From Halonotius roseus (GTDB taxonomy: Archaea > Halobacteriota > Halobacteria > Halobacteriales > Haloferacaceae): 64,000 bases of DNA. The position numbers and the translations under genes are program-made. Within the stretch, counting starts at the first letter, position 1. Each line of letters opens with the position of its first letter. Where the stretch lies: contig NZ_SESI01000002.1 in assembly GCF_006861655.1 (NCBI RefSeq), forward strand, positions 656,775 through 720,774. The letters are read 5' to 3'. Shown here in pieces: positions 51,226 to 59,602 of the stretch. The notes under the pieces were generated by a model. The model was not told the origin of the DNA, searched no databases, and saw only the letters and a list, made by a program, of their open reading frames with translations.

Positions 51226-52048
51226 CGTGTCGCCGGCCGCGCTCGCCGAGTCGCTGTCGACGCTGCGGGAGACCGAGCCGCTGATCCAGCATCTCACCAA
51301 CCGGGTGACGATCAACGATGTGGCAAACAGCACCCTCCACTGGGGCGCGCTGCCGGTGATGGCCGACGGGCCGAACGACGGCCCGGAGATGGCCCACGGC
51401 GCGAGCGCGGTGTTGCTCAACACGGGCCAGGTCAACGACTCGCTGAGCGAAGCGATCTACGAGACCGGACTCGCGGCCAACGAACTCGGCGTCCCAGTTG
51501 TGCTTGACCCGGTTGGGATGGGGTCGACACCGACGCGCAACGAACTCGTCGAGCGGCTGCTCGCCGATGTCGACTTCGCGGCGATCAAGGGCAACTACGG
51601 CGAGATCACCGCCCTCGCCGGTGCGGAGGCCGAGGTGCGCGGCGTCGAATCCGTCGGCGAGTACGACGAGATCGAACAGACAGCACAGGCGGTCGCCGAC
51701 TCCGCCGACACCGTTGTCGTCGCCTCCGGCGAAACCGACATCGTCGCCACCGCCGACGCCGCCTACCGCGTCGAGGCCGGCCACGAGATGATGGGCGAGG
51801 TCGTCGGCACGGGCTGTATGCTCGGCGGCGCGGTCGCCACCTTCTGTGGCGGTGTCGACGACACCCTGACGGCAGCACTCCACGCGACACTGGCCTTCGG
51901 GCTCGTCGGCGAACGGGCTGCCGACGACGAATACAATGGGCCGGCAAGCTACCACACGAATCTGCTCGACGGGATCTGGAATCTCACACCCGAGGCCGCC
52001 AGCGATCTCGATGTCGACCTCGATGAGCGGGTCGAACGCATTGAGTAG
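51218..52048 (+). CDS. thiM: Hydroxyethylthiazole kinase
   Basis: ThiM phosphorylates the thiazole alcohol to supply ThiE, a salvage route. The 276-residue ribokinase-fold protein shows PLIQHLTNRVTINDVANSTL, VVLDPVGMGSTPTRNE, IKGNYGEITALAGAE and the anion-hole/catalytic GTGCMLGGAVATF with the conserved Cys. The overlap with thiE means the two salvage steps are produced together. The gene is followed by a repeat-bearing gap of 284 bases. Confidence 0.95.
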   Translation: MTDVSPAALAESLSTLRETEPLIQHLTNRVTINDVANSTLHWGALPVMADGPNDGPEMAHGASAVLLNTGQVNDSLSEAIYETGLAANELGVPVVLDPVGMGSTPTRNELVERLLADVDFAAIKGNYGEITALAGAEAEVRGVESVGEYDEIEQTAQAVADSADTVVVASGETDIVATADAAYRVEAGHEMMGEVVGTGCMLGGAVATFCGGVDDTLTAALHATLAFGLVGERAADDEYNGPASYHTNLLDGIWNLTPEAASDLDVDLDERVERIE

Positions 52049-52130
52049 GTGGAGAGCGTAAATCGAGCACCGGTGGTCAGCGACGAGCAGCCAAGCAGGT
52101 GAGTCGACCGGCCAACCAAACCAAGCCCTG

Positions 52131-52246
52131 GCGGACTGAAAGGGCGAGACGCGCTCGGCGAACCCGGACGACGCAAGCACCGCAGTGAGCGAAGCGAACG
52201 AGGAGCGCAGCGAGTCCAGGGAGTCGAGCGCGTCGAGGGCTTTCGA
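52131..52246. repeat. Half copy of a GC-rich dispersed repeat
   Basis: The stretch from GGACTGAAAGGGCGAG through CGACGCAAGCACCGCAGTGA, AACGAGGAGCGCAGCGAGTC and CGAGGGCTTTCG resembles the right arm of the foldback element at 59152-59475, in the same order. It lies between thiM and the aminopeptidase gene with no ORF. The left arm is missing, so it is a partial or half-length copy. Confidence 0.6.
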
Positions 52247-52332
52247 TACTTTGCTGTCCCGGTAAAATTCCCGACTGAACAGTACGAGTCAACCAGAGTA
52301 AGGGCTAACCCCCGGCAGCGGCAAGCCACGGT

Positions 52333-53316
52333 ATGCCCACCGTCGACGCCGCAGGCGACACCGAACCGAGCGACAGCGAGCTTCAGGACGCCGCCAAGAC
52401 CGCGCTCACCCAATGTCTCAACCTCGGGAGCGAGGAGACCTGTCTGATCGTCACCGACGACAAACGCGAACGGATCGGCGAAACGCTGTATGCGGAAGCC
52501 AGCAAGATCACCGACGATCCGGTGATCGTCCGCTACCCGCCTGGGCCCCAACACGGCGCGGAACCGCCAGAACCCGTCGCGGGCGCGCTCAACGCGGCCG
52601 ACGTGTTTCTCGCACCAACGACGAAAAGCATCAGCCACACCCGCGCTCGCGGCGACGCCTGCGAGAACGGAGCCCGCGGGGCGACCCTCCCGGGGATCAC
52701 GGAATCGGTCTTCGTCACCGGCCTCGACGCCGACTACGAGGCGATCGCGGCCCACAGCGAGAGCCTCCACGAACAGGTCACAGACGCCGACGAGATCCGA
52801 GTCACCTCGCCGCAGGGCACCGACATCACCGTCGAGATCGGCGACCGCGAGTGGCTGCTCGACACCGGCATTGTCCACGACGCCGGCGGCTTCTCGAATC
52901 TGCCGGCCGGCGAGATCTTCGTCAGCCCCGAGAGCGCAAACGGCACCTACGTCGTCGATGGGACGATGCGGCCCCATGGGCTGCTCGATGAGGGCCAGCA
53001 ACTCACCTTCGAGGTCGAAGACGGCTACGTCACCGAGATCAGCGACGACGCGATCCGGGGCCAGATCGAGACGGCCGCCGAGGAGGTCGGCCGCGACGCC
53101 TACAATCTTGCCGAACTCGGGATCGGCACCAACGTCGGCGTCGACGAGCTTGTCGGCTCGGTGCTGCTCGACGAGAAGGCCGCCGGCACCGTCCATCTCG
53201 CTATCGGCGACAACGCCGCGATCGGCGGCGAGACCGACGCGCCGCTGCATCTCGATGGGATTCTCCGCGAACCGACGGTCTACGCCGACGGCGAGGAGAT
53301 CGAGCTCCCGGCCTGA
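52333..53316 (+). CDS. Aminopeptidase T-like (M29 / COG2309) protein
   Basis: The 327-residue protein resembles the leucyl aminopeptidase (aminopeptidase T) group. A Rossmann-like N-terminal half (ETCLIVTDDKRERIGETLY, ADVFLAPTTKSISHTRA) precedes a catalytic half with metal-ligand-like Glu and His residues: NLPAGEIFVSPESANG, LAELGIGTN and VHLAIGDNAAIGG. Length is shorter than the 400-residue M29 enzymes, as in the haloarchaeal form. It is followed 42 bases later by the creatininase-family gene. Confidence 0.82.
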   Translation: MPTVDAAGDTEPSDSELQDAAKTALTQCLNLGSEETCLIVTDDKRERIGETLYAEASKITDDPVIVRYPPGPQHGAEPPEPVAGALNAADVFLAPTTKSISHTRARGDACENGARGATLPGITESVFVTGLDADYEAIAAHSESLHEQVTDADEIRVTSPQGTDITVEIGDREWLLDTGIVHDAGGFSNLPAGEIFVSPESANGTYVVDGTMRPHGLLDEGQQLTFEVEDGYVTEISDDAIRGQIETAAEEVGRDAYNLAELGIGTNVGVDELVGSVLLDEKAAGTVHLAIGDNAAIGGETDAPLHLDGILREPTVYADGEEIELPA

Positions 53317-53358
53317 GGCGAGCGGGGCGTTGAAGAGCCATCGGCCCACACACCCGGT

Positions 53359-54087
53359 ATGCAGCTTTCGGAGGCCACGTGGCCCGAGATACGCGACTGT
53401 GAAAGCGACCTCGCGGTGCTCCCAACCGGGAGTACCGAACAGCACGGCCCCCACGCCCCGCTCGGCACCGACGCCAAAACTTCCGCCGCTGTCGCCGAGG
53501 CCGGCGTCGAGACCTACCGCGAGCGAACCGGCGCGGACGTGCCGATCGCGCCGACGATCCCGATCGGCGTCGCCGCCGAACACCGTGCCTTCGACGGGAC
53601 GCTGTGGGTCAGCCCCGATACCTTTCGGGCCTACGTCCGGGAGACCGTCGCCAGCCTTGCCCACCACGGCTTCGATCGGGTCGTCATCGTCAACGGCCAC
53701 GGCGGCAACACCAACGCGCTCCGCGAGGTGACGGGGGCAATTTCACGCGAGGACGCAGCCTACGCGGTCGCCTTCACCTGGTTCGACAGCATCGACACCG
53801 AAGCAGAGATGGGCCACGCTGGCCCCGTAGAGACGAGCCTCCTCTATCACATCGACGACGAGGCGATCTGCGAGGCCGAACTCGAAACCGCCCGCGAGGG
53901 AGCGGGCGAGGGCTGGGGCGAGTGGGTCGCCGGCGTCAACCTCGCCCACGACAGCGACGAGTTCACCGACAACGGCGTTGTTGGCGATCCGACCACGGCG
54001 ACCGCCGATCTCGGTGAGCGACTCCTCGCCCGCAGCGGCGAGGGGTTGGCCGATCTGTTGGCTGCTGTTGACAGCCGCGACCGCTAA
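53359..54087 (+). CDS. Creatininase-family amidohydrolase
   Basis: The 242-residue protein has the family metal site: LPTGSTEQHGPHAPLGTD (Glu, His, Asp ligands), VVIVNGHGGNTNAL (His) and a late Glu in GHAGPVETSLLYH. Family members include creatininase, MftE and the archaeal ArfB that hydrolyses a formamidopyrimidine in riboflavin/F420 synthesis; haloarchaea use F420, so ArfB is a fair alternative. The neighbouring genes do not decide the substrate. Confidence 0.9.
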   Translation: MQLSEATWPEIRDCESDLAVLPTGSTEQHGPHAPLGTDAKTSAAVAEAGVETYRERTGADVPIAPTIPIGVAAEHRAFDGTLWVSPDTFRAYVRETVASLAHHGFDRVVIVNGHGGNTNALREVTGAISREDAAYAVAFTWFDSIDTEAEMGHAGPVETSLLYHIDDEAICEAELETAREGAGEGWGEWVAGVNLAHDSDEFTDNGVVGDPTTATADLGERLLARSGEGLADLLAAVDSRDR

Positions 54088-54120
54088 GCAGAACCACCGT
54101 CGACAGCACGGGGTGTTGGC

Positions 54121-54537
54121 TCAGTCGTCGCTGTCATCGCCGGCATCATCGTGGGCATCCTGAAGAGAACCCCGGAGCTGTGGGACGGTGCCGGTGAGCT
54201 CACCCACGTCGTCGTGGGCGGCCTCAATCGTTTCCAACAGTTCCTCGATGGCCTCTATGTCGGCCTCCAGATCCTCGGCGTCCTCGAAGGCATCGGCGCG
54301 TTCGCCGAGGGTGTACCACTTCTTTGCTTGGCGGAGGTGTTCCGGTGCCTCGCCGACATCGAGGGCAGATTTCAGCCCGTTGAGCACGCCGAGGACGTTG
54401 TCGGCGTCGGTCTCCCAGATATCGTCGGCCGTCGGCAGGGCCTCACGGGCCGCCGACAGATGCTGTTCGACATCCTCGCGGGTCTCCGCGGCGGCCTCGC
54501 CGAACAGCTCGTCGTCATCGAAGGTGGCTTGACTCAT
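54121..54537 (-). CDS. Acidic helical protein (DUF5790-like)
   Basis: The 138-residue protein starts MSQATFDDDELFGEAAAETR and is almost entirely helical and highly acidic, with a segment RQAAKKWYTL-like (HLRQAKKWYTLGERADAF) and coiled-coil heptads in ADIEAIEELLETIEAA. It has no signal or membrane segment. From memory it belongs to a haloarchaea-only family (DUF5790). The function is unknown. It converges on the creatininase-family gene. Confidence 0.78.
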   Translation of the reverse strand: MSQATFDDDELFGEAAAETREDVEQHLSAAREALPTADDIWETDADNVLGVLNGLKSALDVGEAPEHLRQAKKWYTLGERADAFEDAEDLEADIEAIEELLETIEAAHDDVGELTGTVPQLRGSLQDAHDDAGDDSDD

Positions 54538-54608
54538 ACTTCATGATAGTTCCGGGGGCGGTTAAAAACGAGCCCGAAAGTGAAAGTGAAATCCCCGGTG
54601 CTGTCGGC

Positions 54609-54962
54609 TCACTCGCCGGCTTCGTCGTCGACGGCGACGAGCTTCATCAGCGGGTAGCCATCATCCATCTCCATGCGCGTCCGGGCGGTCACACCCTCGT
54701 ACTCGATCCGCATCTCGACGGTCATCAGGCTCCCGGTCAGCTCGGTGTAGCCGTTGTCGTGATCGATGGCGTCGGCGACGCGGTCGTCGTCGATGGCGAC
54801 GGAGACCGATTCGCAGAAGGGTTGATTCTCGATCGCCTCGGCCATCGCCGTCTCCAAGCTTCGGGTGCTGTCGGGGCTGACCGGCGTGCCGGCGAACTGG
54901 TGGTACAGCGAGCCGAACTTGATACCGGCCTCAAAACACGCCTGTTCGGTGTCGGTAGCCAT
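54609..54962 (-). CDS. mptD: Archaeal dihydroneopterin aldolase
   Basis: MptD cleaves dihydroneopterin to 6-hydroxymethyl-dihydropterin in the archaeal pterin/folate pathway. The 117-residue protein matches the archaeal family: ACFEAGIKFGSLYHQFAGTP near the N-terminus, containing the conserved Glu, Lys and His, followed by LETAMAEAIENQPF and strands to MEMDDGYPLMKLVAVD. The length is right for the family. It lies upstream of the DUF5790-like gene on the same strand. Confidence 0.88.
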   Translation of the reverse strand: MATDTEQACFEAGIKFGSLYHQFAGTPVSPDSTRSLETAMAEAIENQPFCESVSVAIDDDRVADAIDHDNGYTELTGSLMTVEMRIEYEGVTARTRMEMDDGYPLMKLVAVDDEAGE

Positions 54963-55053
54963 ACAGGTAGCTCAGTCGCCGGCGGCTAAGACGTATCGGC
55001 TCCAGTCGGGCTATGTCGGCGGCGACAGCGAAAGCAGGCGACGCGAAACGGAT

Positions 55054-55129
55054 GGTGGAGAGGCGGCGTGTCCGAGGGGTGGTGGAGCGCGGCGTGGCCG
55101 GGGGTGGTGGAGGGGCGGCGTGGCCGGGG
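55054..55129. repeat. Three tandem copies of a 24-27 base GC-rich unit
   Basis: Units starting GGTGGAG at 55054, 55081 and 55106 share GGTGGAGNGGCGGCGTGGCC-like sequence with small length differences (27, 25 and 24 bases). They lie in the divergent mptD/azf interval, ending about 60 bases before the azf start. No frame here looks coding. Confidence 0.75.
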
Positions 55130-55191
55130 CGACAACGCTGACAGCGCGGAACCGCGCGTTACTTAGGTGTCGTCCGCTGTTAGCCGAATGA

Positions 55192-55986
55192 ATGGCGCGA
55201 TCTGTGCTGCTGACTGGGGCCGGCGGTCGTGTCGGGCAGGCCATCCTCCGGAATATCGGTGCCGACTACGACTGGCGGCTGTTGGATCGTGAGCCGCTTC
55301 CGGCGGCGAAACTGCCCGATGGGGTGGACAACAGCGATGTCTACGTCGCCGACGTGACCAACCGGGAGGCGGTGCGCAACGCCGCCGAGGGCTGTGAGGC
55401 TATCATCCACCTCGCCGGCGACCCACGACCGAACGCCCCCTGGGAGAGCGTCCTCCACAACAATATCGATGGCACCCAATCGGTACTGCAGACCGCTGTT
55501 GATGTCGGCGTCGAGAAGGTCGCCTTCGCCTCCTCAAACCACGCGGTCGGCAACTACGAAACCGAATCGAAGAAACCCGATCTCTACCGCAGCCACGACG
55601 ATTTTCTTCTTGATGGCACTGAACTCCAGCGACCCAGCAATCTCTATGGCGTCTCGAAGGCCGCCGGCGAAACGCTGGGGCGGTACTACCACGACGAACA
55701 CGACCTGTCGATCGTCTGTGTCCGGATCGGGAATCTCACCGAGGGCCATCCACCACGCAACTACGAGCGCGGCCAGGCGATGTGGCTTTCCTACCGAGAT
55801 TGTGCGCATCTCTTCGAGCGGTGTATCATCGCCGACTACGGCTTTGAGATCGTCTACGGCATCTCCGACAACGACCGCAAATACTACTCCATCGAAAACA
55901 CCCGACGCGTGCTTGATTACGAGCCGACGGACAACTCCGCGGAGTACCACCTCGACGGCACGCCGAAGGACGAATCAGAAGCGTAG
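55192..55986 (+). CDS. azf: NAD-dependent glucose-6-phosphate dehydrogenase, Azf type
   Basis: The 264-residue extended short-chain dehydrogenase has the NAD motif LLTGAGGRVGQAIL at its start, followed by WRLLDREPL (Asp at the end of strand 2, favouring NAD), IIHLAGDPRP, the SSNHAVG strand with the catalytic Ser and the Y-x3-K pair in LYGVSKAAGE. This is close to the 'archaeal zwischenferment' described in Haloferax volcanii, which feeds the oxidative pentose phosphate pathway; uronate dehydrogenase is the closest alternative. With pgi at 5.3 kb it acts on the glucose-6-phosphate pool. Confidence 0.82.
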   Translation: MARSVLLTGAGGRVGQAILRNIGADYDWRLLDREPLPAAKLPDGVDNSDVYVADVTNREAVRNAAEGCEAIIHLAGDPRPNAPWESVLHNNIDGTQSVLQTAVDVGVEKVAFASSNHAVGNYETESKKPDLYRSHDDFLLDGTELQRPSNLYGVSKAAGETLGRYYHDEHDLSIVCVRIGNLTEGHPPRNYERGQAMWLSYRDCAHLFERCIIADYGFEIVYGISDNDRKYYSIENTRRVLDYEPTDNSAEYHLDGTPKDESEA

Positions 55987-56672
55987 CCGAGAGCACGGCG
56001 ACGACAACCGCAACGCGATGACGATCACAGCACGGAGACGACCGCAGCACGGCGACGACGACGGTAGCCGAAACAGCCGACGACGATACCGGTCACAGAT
56101 CGATACTGTGGCGACTGGCGAGACAAAGAGCACAGCAATGAGACGCTCGGCACTGCTCGTTTTGATCAGGCAATAATGGGTAGGGGGGTTAAGGGGGGGT
56201 CAGCGAATCAAGGCTGAGTGGTGCCTCGATTCTCAGTGTTGAACATGGTAGCCGTCTGCAGTGATACCACCATTCACAGACGGTATCTAAACGCAACTGG
56301 GAGAAGGCTAATAAAAATACTGACCCTAGAATCAATTTTAATAACTGGATGATGTCATATCGTCGATCGCGTGATGGGGCTCGGCGTGCTGGTCGAAGCT
56401 GTGCACGCTGCTCAAAACTGAGCACGCTGCTAAACTGGGCGCGCTGCTCGAAACTGAACCAACCGCCAACCGCACGCGACACGCTCACGGTGATCGATCG
56501 GCGAGATAAAAAGACCCGGAAAGGTCGGTCAGGTAGGGTGTGCAGGCAAGAGTAGCCGTCTGGTGTCAACAGTCAGGCGTACCATGTTCAACACTGAGAA
56601 CCGAGACACCAGACGGTACCAACTGATTGTGTGCTGGGGATAATAAAGATACCGGCTGGGAAGGGGGTTGAG
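55987..56672. other. Long intergenic region between azf and atpD
   Basis: The 686 bases contain no supported gene. The first 180 bases have repeats of AGCACGGCGACGAC (around 55993 and 56053). From 56219 to 56616 lies a nested inverted-repeat element (listed separately). Inside it are three degenerate copies of GCACGCTGCTCAAAACTG near 56402-56460. Open frames here have compositions unlike haloarchaeal proteins. Confidence 0.6.
56219..56611. repeat. MITE-like element with 32-base inverted ends
   Basis: The ends 56219-56250 and 56580-56611 are inverted copies with two mismatches; the shared core is TTCTCAGTGTTGAACATGGT. Inside each end is a smaller stem: CCGTCTG/CAGACGG at 56252-56258 and 56277-56283, and a perfect 12-bp stem CCGTCTGGTGTC/GACACCAGACGG at 56556-56567 and 56605-56616. 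The interior (about 330 bases) is AT-rich relative to the genome and encodes nothing recognisable. I could not find a clear target-site duplication. It may be a miniature transposable element or a structured RNA locus. Confidence 0.6.
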
Positions 56673-57374
56673 CTACTCGTCGGCGGTGACGGTTGCGGCG
56701 TCGGCAGCGGCTTCGGCCTCCGCGGCGGCCGCAGCCTCCTCGGCCTCGGCTTCCTCTTTCTTTTCTTTGATCTTCTTCATCCGGAAGATCTCCTCACGCT
56801 CCTGCTCTTCGAGTTTCTGCTCGATATACTCCTGGTTCTCGTAGAGATCGGGGAGGAGCTTGAACTCAAGGGCGTTGACACGGCGTTTGGTGGTCTCGAT
56901 CTCGGTGAGCATCTTTTTCATCGCCGTTTCGACCTCAGCGGCGAGGATGATCGTCTCCAGCAGTTCCTCGTAGGCATCGGCGGCCTCGTCGATGCGGGCC
57001 GAGGAGCCAAGCAGCCCGTAGCCGCGCTCGTCGAGTGATTTTTTCACCTTCGAGGATTCGATCTGTGGGACGACGACGCCCATGATGTTCTTCGATTGGA
57101 TCGTGATCTCGGGGTGTTCCTTGAGCGCGGCGGCCGCACCACGCACCGCCACATCGCCCTCCATCGCCCGCGCCATGTTGAGCTTCCGCTGGGCGGTTTC
57201 GTAATCCTCGCTCAGATCGCTGCGTACGTCCTGGGCCTGATCGAGGATATCCATGAACTCCATGATCAGCCCGTCGCGCTTCTGTTCGAGCGTGTCGTGG
57301 CCACGCTCGGAGAGCTCGATGCGATCCTCGATCGCCATCAGGTTCTTCCGTGTCGGTTTAACGTCCTCAGCCAT
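56673..57374 (-). CDS. atpD: A-type ATP synthase subunit D
   Basis: Subunit D forms the central rotor axle of the A1 part. The 233-residue protein has the standard N-terminal pattern [20 protein letters not shown] and [19 protein letters not shown]. It continues with a long coiled coil, a middle hairpin and the C-terminal helix ([20 protein letters not shown]) ending in an Ala/Glu-rich tail that is longer than in bacterial homologues. In many haloarchaea atpD is separated slightly from the main atp operon; here no other atp gene is in the window. Confidence 0.96.
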   Translation of the reverse strand: MAEDVKPTRKNLMAIEDRIELSERGHDTLEQKRDGLIMEFMDILDQAQDVRSDLSEDYETAQRKLNMARAMEGDVAVRGAAAALKEHPEITIQSKNIMGVVVPQIESSKVKKSLDERGYGLLGSSARIDEAADAYEELLETIILAAEVETAMKKMLTEIETTKRRVNALEFKLLPDLYENQEYIEQKLEEQEREEIFRMKKIKEKKEEAEAEEAAAAAEAEAAADAATVTADE

Positions 57375-57462
57375 CGCTTACCGGACTGTTGGCGGCCACG
57401 GTGTTAATCTTTTCAGTTCGCTCGAAAAAATGAGTCGCAGGTTCGTTTCGACGGGATGTCGA

Positions 57463-58209
57463 TCAGTCGGCCGGCTGAGCACTGCCCGCGCTCGCACCGC
57501 CACCGATGCTGGTGAGTACGTCGTGGTTCTTGAGCAGGTACGCACCGAAGCCAACCTTCGCGGTGAGATCAAGCACCATGAAGGCGGCCGTCTCGGTGTA
57601 CAGCGGGATGAACTCAAGGGTGCCTTCGGTGCCGAGGATCCAGACCACCGGGTAGGCGAGCCACAGCACGATCAGCATGTTTTTCAGCGTATTCGTCAGG
57701 CTGCGGGCCGCATCGGACTGGCTCGGTGCCGCCGCCTTCAGCGTGCCAACAAGCACGTACAGCAAGACGAGCAGCGCGGCCGTGCTGATTCCCCACCAGG
57801 CGATCCGGTAGACTGGTTGGGCGGCGAACGCGCCGATGAGCCCGGTTGCGATCATGAACACGTCGAGGCCGATCAACGTGTAGATCGTCTCACGGTCGGC
57901 GTTGGCCAGCAACGCGATGTCCAACAGGAGCAACGGTGTGGTAAACAGCCAGTCGGCGTATCTCGCCCAATATATCGGTAGCTCGTCACCGCCTGCAAGC
58001 GATACATTCGCCACACCGAAGCCGGTTGCCATCGCGAAGTACATGCTGAACGCGATGGTCGTGACGAAGATGTTGATCGCATAGAACTGCTTGAGTTTTG
58101 TGTCTGTAACGCCCCACCCTCGGCCGAGGAAGTACAGCAGTCCGAGGGCCATTCCCGCGGTGCCGATCCAAAGGAACAATCCTTCCGATCCTGGTGTGTA
58201 TCCAACCAT
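57463..58209 (-). CDS. bop: Bacteriorhodopsin (light-driven proton pump)
   Basis: This seven-helix retinal protein of 248 residues has every residue of an outward proton pump: R83, proton acceptor D86 and T90 in YWARYADWLFTTPLLLLD, donor D97, proton-release pair E195 and E206, D214, and the retinal Schiff-base lysine K218 in DLTAKVGFG. The D-T-D triad separates it from halorhodopsin (T-S-A type) and sensory rhodopsins. It lacks an N-terminal extension. The promoter has a TATA-like TTTTTATTTAC just upstream and a Bat-type site at 58251-58265. No bat, brp or carotenoid gene is in the window. Confidence 0.96.
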   Translation of the reverse strand: MVGYTPGSEGLFLWIGTAGMALGLLYFLGRGWGVTDTKLKQFYAINIFVTTIAFSMYFAMATGFGVANVSLAGGDELPIYWARYADWLFTTPLLLLDIALLANADRETIYTLIGLDVFMIATGLIGAFAAQPVYRIAWWGISTAALLVLLYVLVGTLKAAAPSQSDAARSLTNTLKNMLIVLWLAYPVVWILGTEGTLEFIPLYTETAAFMVLDLTAKVGFGAYLLKNHDVLTSIGGGASAGSAQPAD

Positions 58210-58250
58210 AATCCATACTATGTTATGTGGGGAGTAAATAAAAAGTAACT

Positions 58251-58265
58251 ACCAGACTGGTTAGG
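58251..58265. promoter_or_regulatory. Candidate Bat-type upstream activator site of bop
   Basis: ACCAGACTGGTTAGG lies 10 bases or so upstream of the bop TATA element (58231-58241 on the minus strand). It agrees with the haloarchaeal bop UAS consensus ACCcnactagTTnGG, as I remember it, at all capital positions, read on the strand opposite to the gene. Spacing puts it about 48 bases before the presumed start of this leaderless transcript. Confidence 0.55.
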
Positions 58266-58296
58266 TAGATCCGATCACCACCACACAGGCCTGCGA

Positions 58297-59073
58297 TTAC
58301 GACAGCTCCGAAAGCACGCCAGGGGTATCGGCGATGAGTCCATCGACGCCGGCGGCAGCGAGCGCGGTCGCCTCGGCAGGCGTCGTCACCGTCCACGCGT
58401 TGACACGATAGCCGGCAGCGTGTGCCCGAGCGACGAAGTCGGACTCGACCACCAGATCCAGCGGCGGATGGATCACGGCGGCATCGTAGCGATCGGCGAG
58501 AGTGAGGCCCGGCTCCACGTCGTCGACAACGAGTGGTGCGACGGGAACCGCAGGATCGACAGCGCGAGTCGCCGCCAACGCGCCCTCGTAAAACGAGGAG
58601 ACGAGCAGGTCGTGATCGGTCGCGGTCGCAATGTCGAGGGCACGCTCGACGAACGGTCGCCAGCGGTCGGCGGCGGCCTCGCGGGCGGCGGCGTCGACCG
58701 CACCGAACTGCAGGCCCTCGCAGCCGGGGTGTTTGAGTTCGAGATTCACCGTGATCGACGGAGGAATCGCCGCCAACACCTCGGCCAGCAACGGGATCAG
58801 CTCGTCGCTGTCGCCGACGGTGTAGCTGCTGATCTCGTCGTACGATAGTTCCCAGACCGGCGTGTCGCTGACGGCTGGTGGGGCGTCGGTCAGCCGCGAG
58901 AGGTCGTCATCGTGGAAGACGATCACGCGGTCGTCGGCCGTCAGCCGGGCGTCGATTTCGACGGCGTCCGTTCGGTCGTCGGCCGCGGCGGCCCGCATCG
59001 CGGCGACCGTGTTTTCGGGATTGTCGGCGGCGTAGCCGCGATGAGCGATCACCCGTGGCGACGTGGAACTCAT
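58297..59073 (-). CDS. glpQ: Glycerophosphodiester phosphodiesterase
   Basis: The enzyme hydrolyses glycerophosphodiesters to glycerol 3-phosphate and an alcohol. The 258-residue TIM-barrel protein starts MSSTSPRVIAHRGYAADNPE, which holds the first catalytic His-Arg-Gly and the Glu-Asn pair. It also has VEIDARLTADDRVIVFHDD with the metal Glu/Asp and second His, NLELKHP, and WTVTTPAEATALAAAGVDGL near the end. ATG 59073 is chosen since the open frame beyond it runs into the foldback repeat. It has no signal, so it is probably cytosolic. Confidence 0.94.
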   Translation of the reverse strand: MSSTSPRVIAHRGYAADNPENTVAAMRAAAADDRTDAVEIDARLTADDRVIVFHDDDLSRLTDAPPAVSDTPVWELSYDEISSYTVGDSDELIPLLAEVLAAIPPSITVNLELKHPGCEGLQFGAVDAAAREAAADRWRPFVERALDIATATDHDLLVSSFYEGALAATRAVDPAVPVAPLVVDDVEPGLTLADRYDAAVIHPPLDLVVESDFVARAHAAGYRVNAWTVTTPAEATALAAAGVDGLIADTPGVLSELS

Positions 59074-59602
59074 TGATATCGGGTTGGTGCGGGCAATCCT
59101 AAGTTCGTGGGTGTCAGTTCGAAATCGCCAGATTAGCCGAAGAATTGGACTCACCTCGAAAGCCCCCGGCGGCTCGGCTCCCGGGACTCGCTGCGCTCCT
59201 CGTCGTTCGCGTTGCTCACTCCTGCGGTGCTTGCGTCGTCCCCAGAAATCTCCGATTTCTGGTGTGCGGACGAGAGCTTCGCTCTCGTCAACGTCCGGGT
59301 TCGCCGACCCGCCGCCCCTTTCAGTCCCACCCCGTTTGCAGGCCAAGCAGCCGCAATCGGGTGGGACTGAAAGGGGCGAGTCGCTGGAGGAAGGCGGGCG
59401 ACGCAAGAACCGCAGGCCGGAGGCCGAGGATCGCAGCGAGCCCCCCGACTCCAGCGACTCGGGGCTTTCGAGGTGTTCCCGATCCAATCATGCTACTCTG
59501 GACAGTATCCAGTTCGAATTGAGGATAAGAGTCAGTAGCGACAGCCGAGTCGTGTGCGCCCGGATAGATGCTATTTTACGCGACACCCACAGAGAGGCCC
59601 GT
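59074..59602. other. Divergent glpQ / leuS intergenic region
   Basis: The 529 bases between the divergent starts hold no gene. Most of it is the 324-base foldback element at 59152-59475. The remaining flanks contain the two promoters: short AT-rich stretches near 59120-59145 and near 59485-59580. Confidence 0.6.
59152..59475. repeat. Foldback (long inverted-repeat) element, GC-rich
   Basis: Terminal inverted repeats are a perfect 15 bases: CACCTCGAAAGCCCC (59152-59166) and GGGGCTTTCGAGGTG (59461-59475). Inner arms also pair imperfectly (CTCGCTGCGCTCCTCG against CGAGGATCGCAGCGAG; CTTGCGTCG against CGACGCAAG). The centre is a perfect 20-bp inverted repeat beginning CGCCCCTTTCAGTCCC (59313-59332 and 59359-59378) around a 26-base loop. 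A small hairpin, AGAAATC-TCC-GATTTCT, is at 59234-59250. The whole unit can fold on itself. A related half copy is at 52131-52246. This is typical of dispersed haloarchaeal palindromic repeats; no transposase is encoded. Confidence 0.8.

Noticed and set aside
56189..56569. 126-codon minus-strand frame inside the nested inverted-repeat element
   Set aside because: It spans a repeat end, is Arg/Ser/Leu-rich and not acidic, and has no recognisable motif.
59074..59487. N-terminal extension of the glycerophosphodiesterase
   Set aside because: The same foldback DNA read in the other direction; the family start matches ATG 59073.
59063..59602. Upstream extension of the leuS reading frame by 180 codons
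   Set aside because: It runs through the foldback repeat, is Arg/Ser/Pro-rich, and the conserved LeuRS N-terminus begins at ATG 59603.
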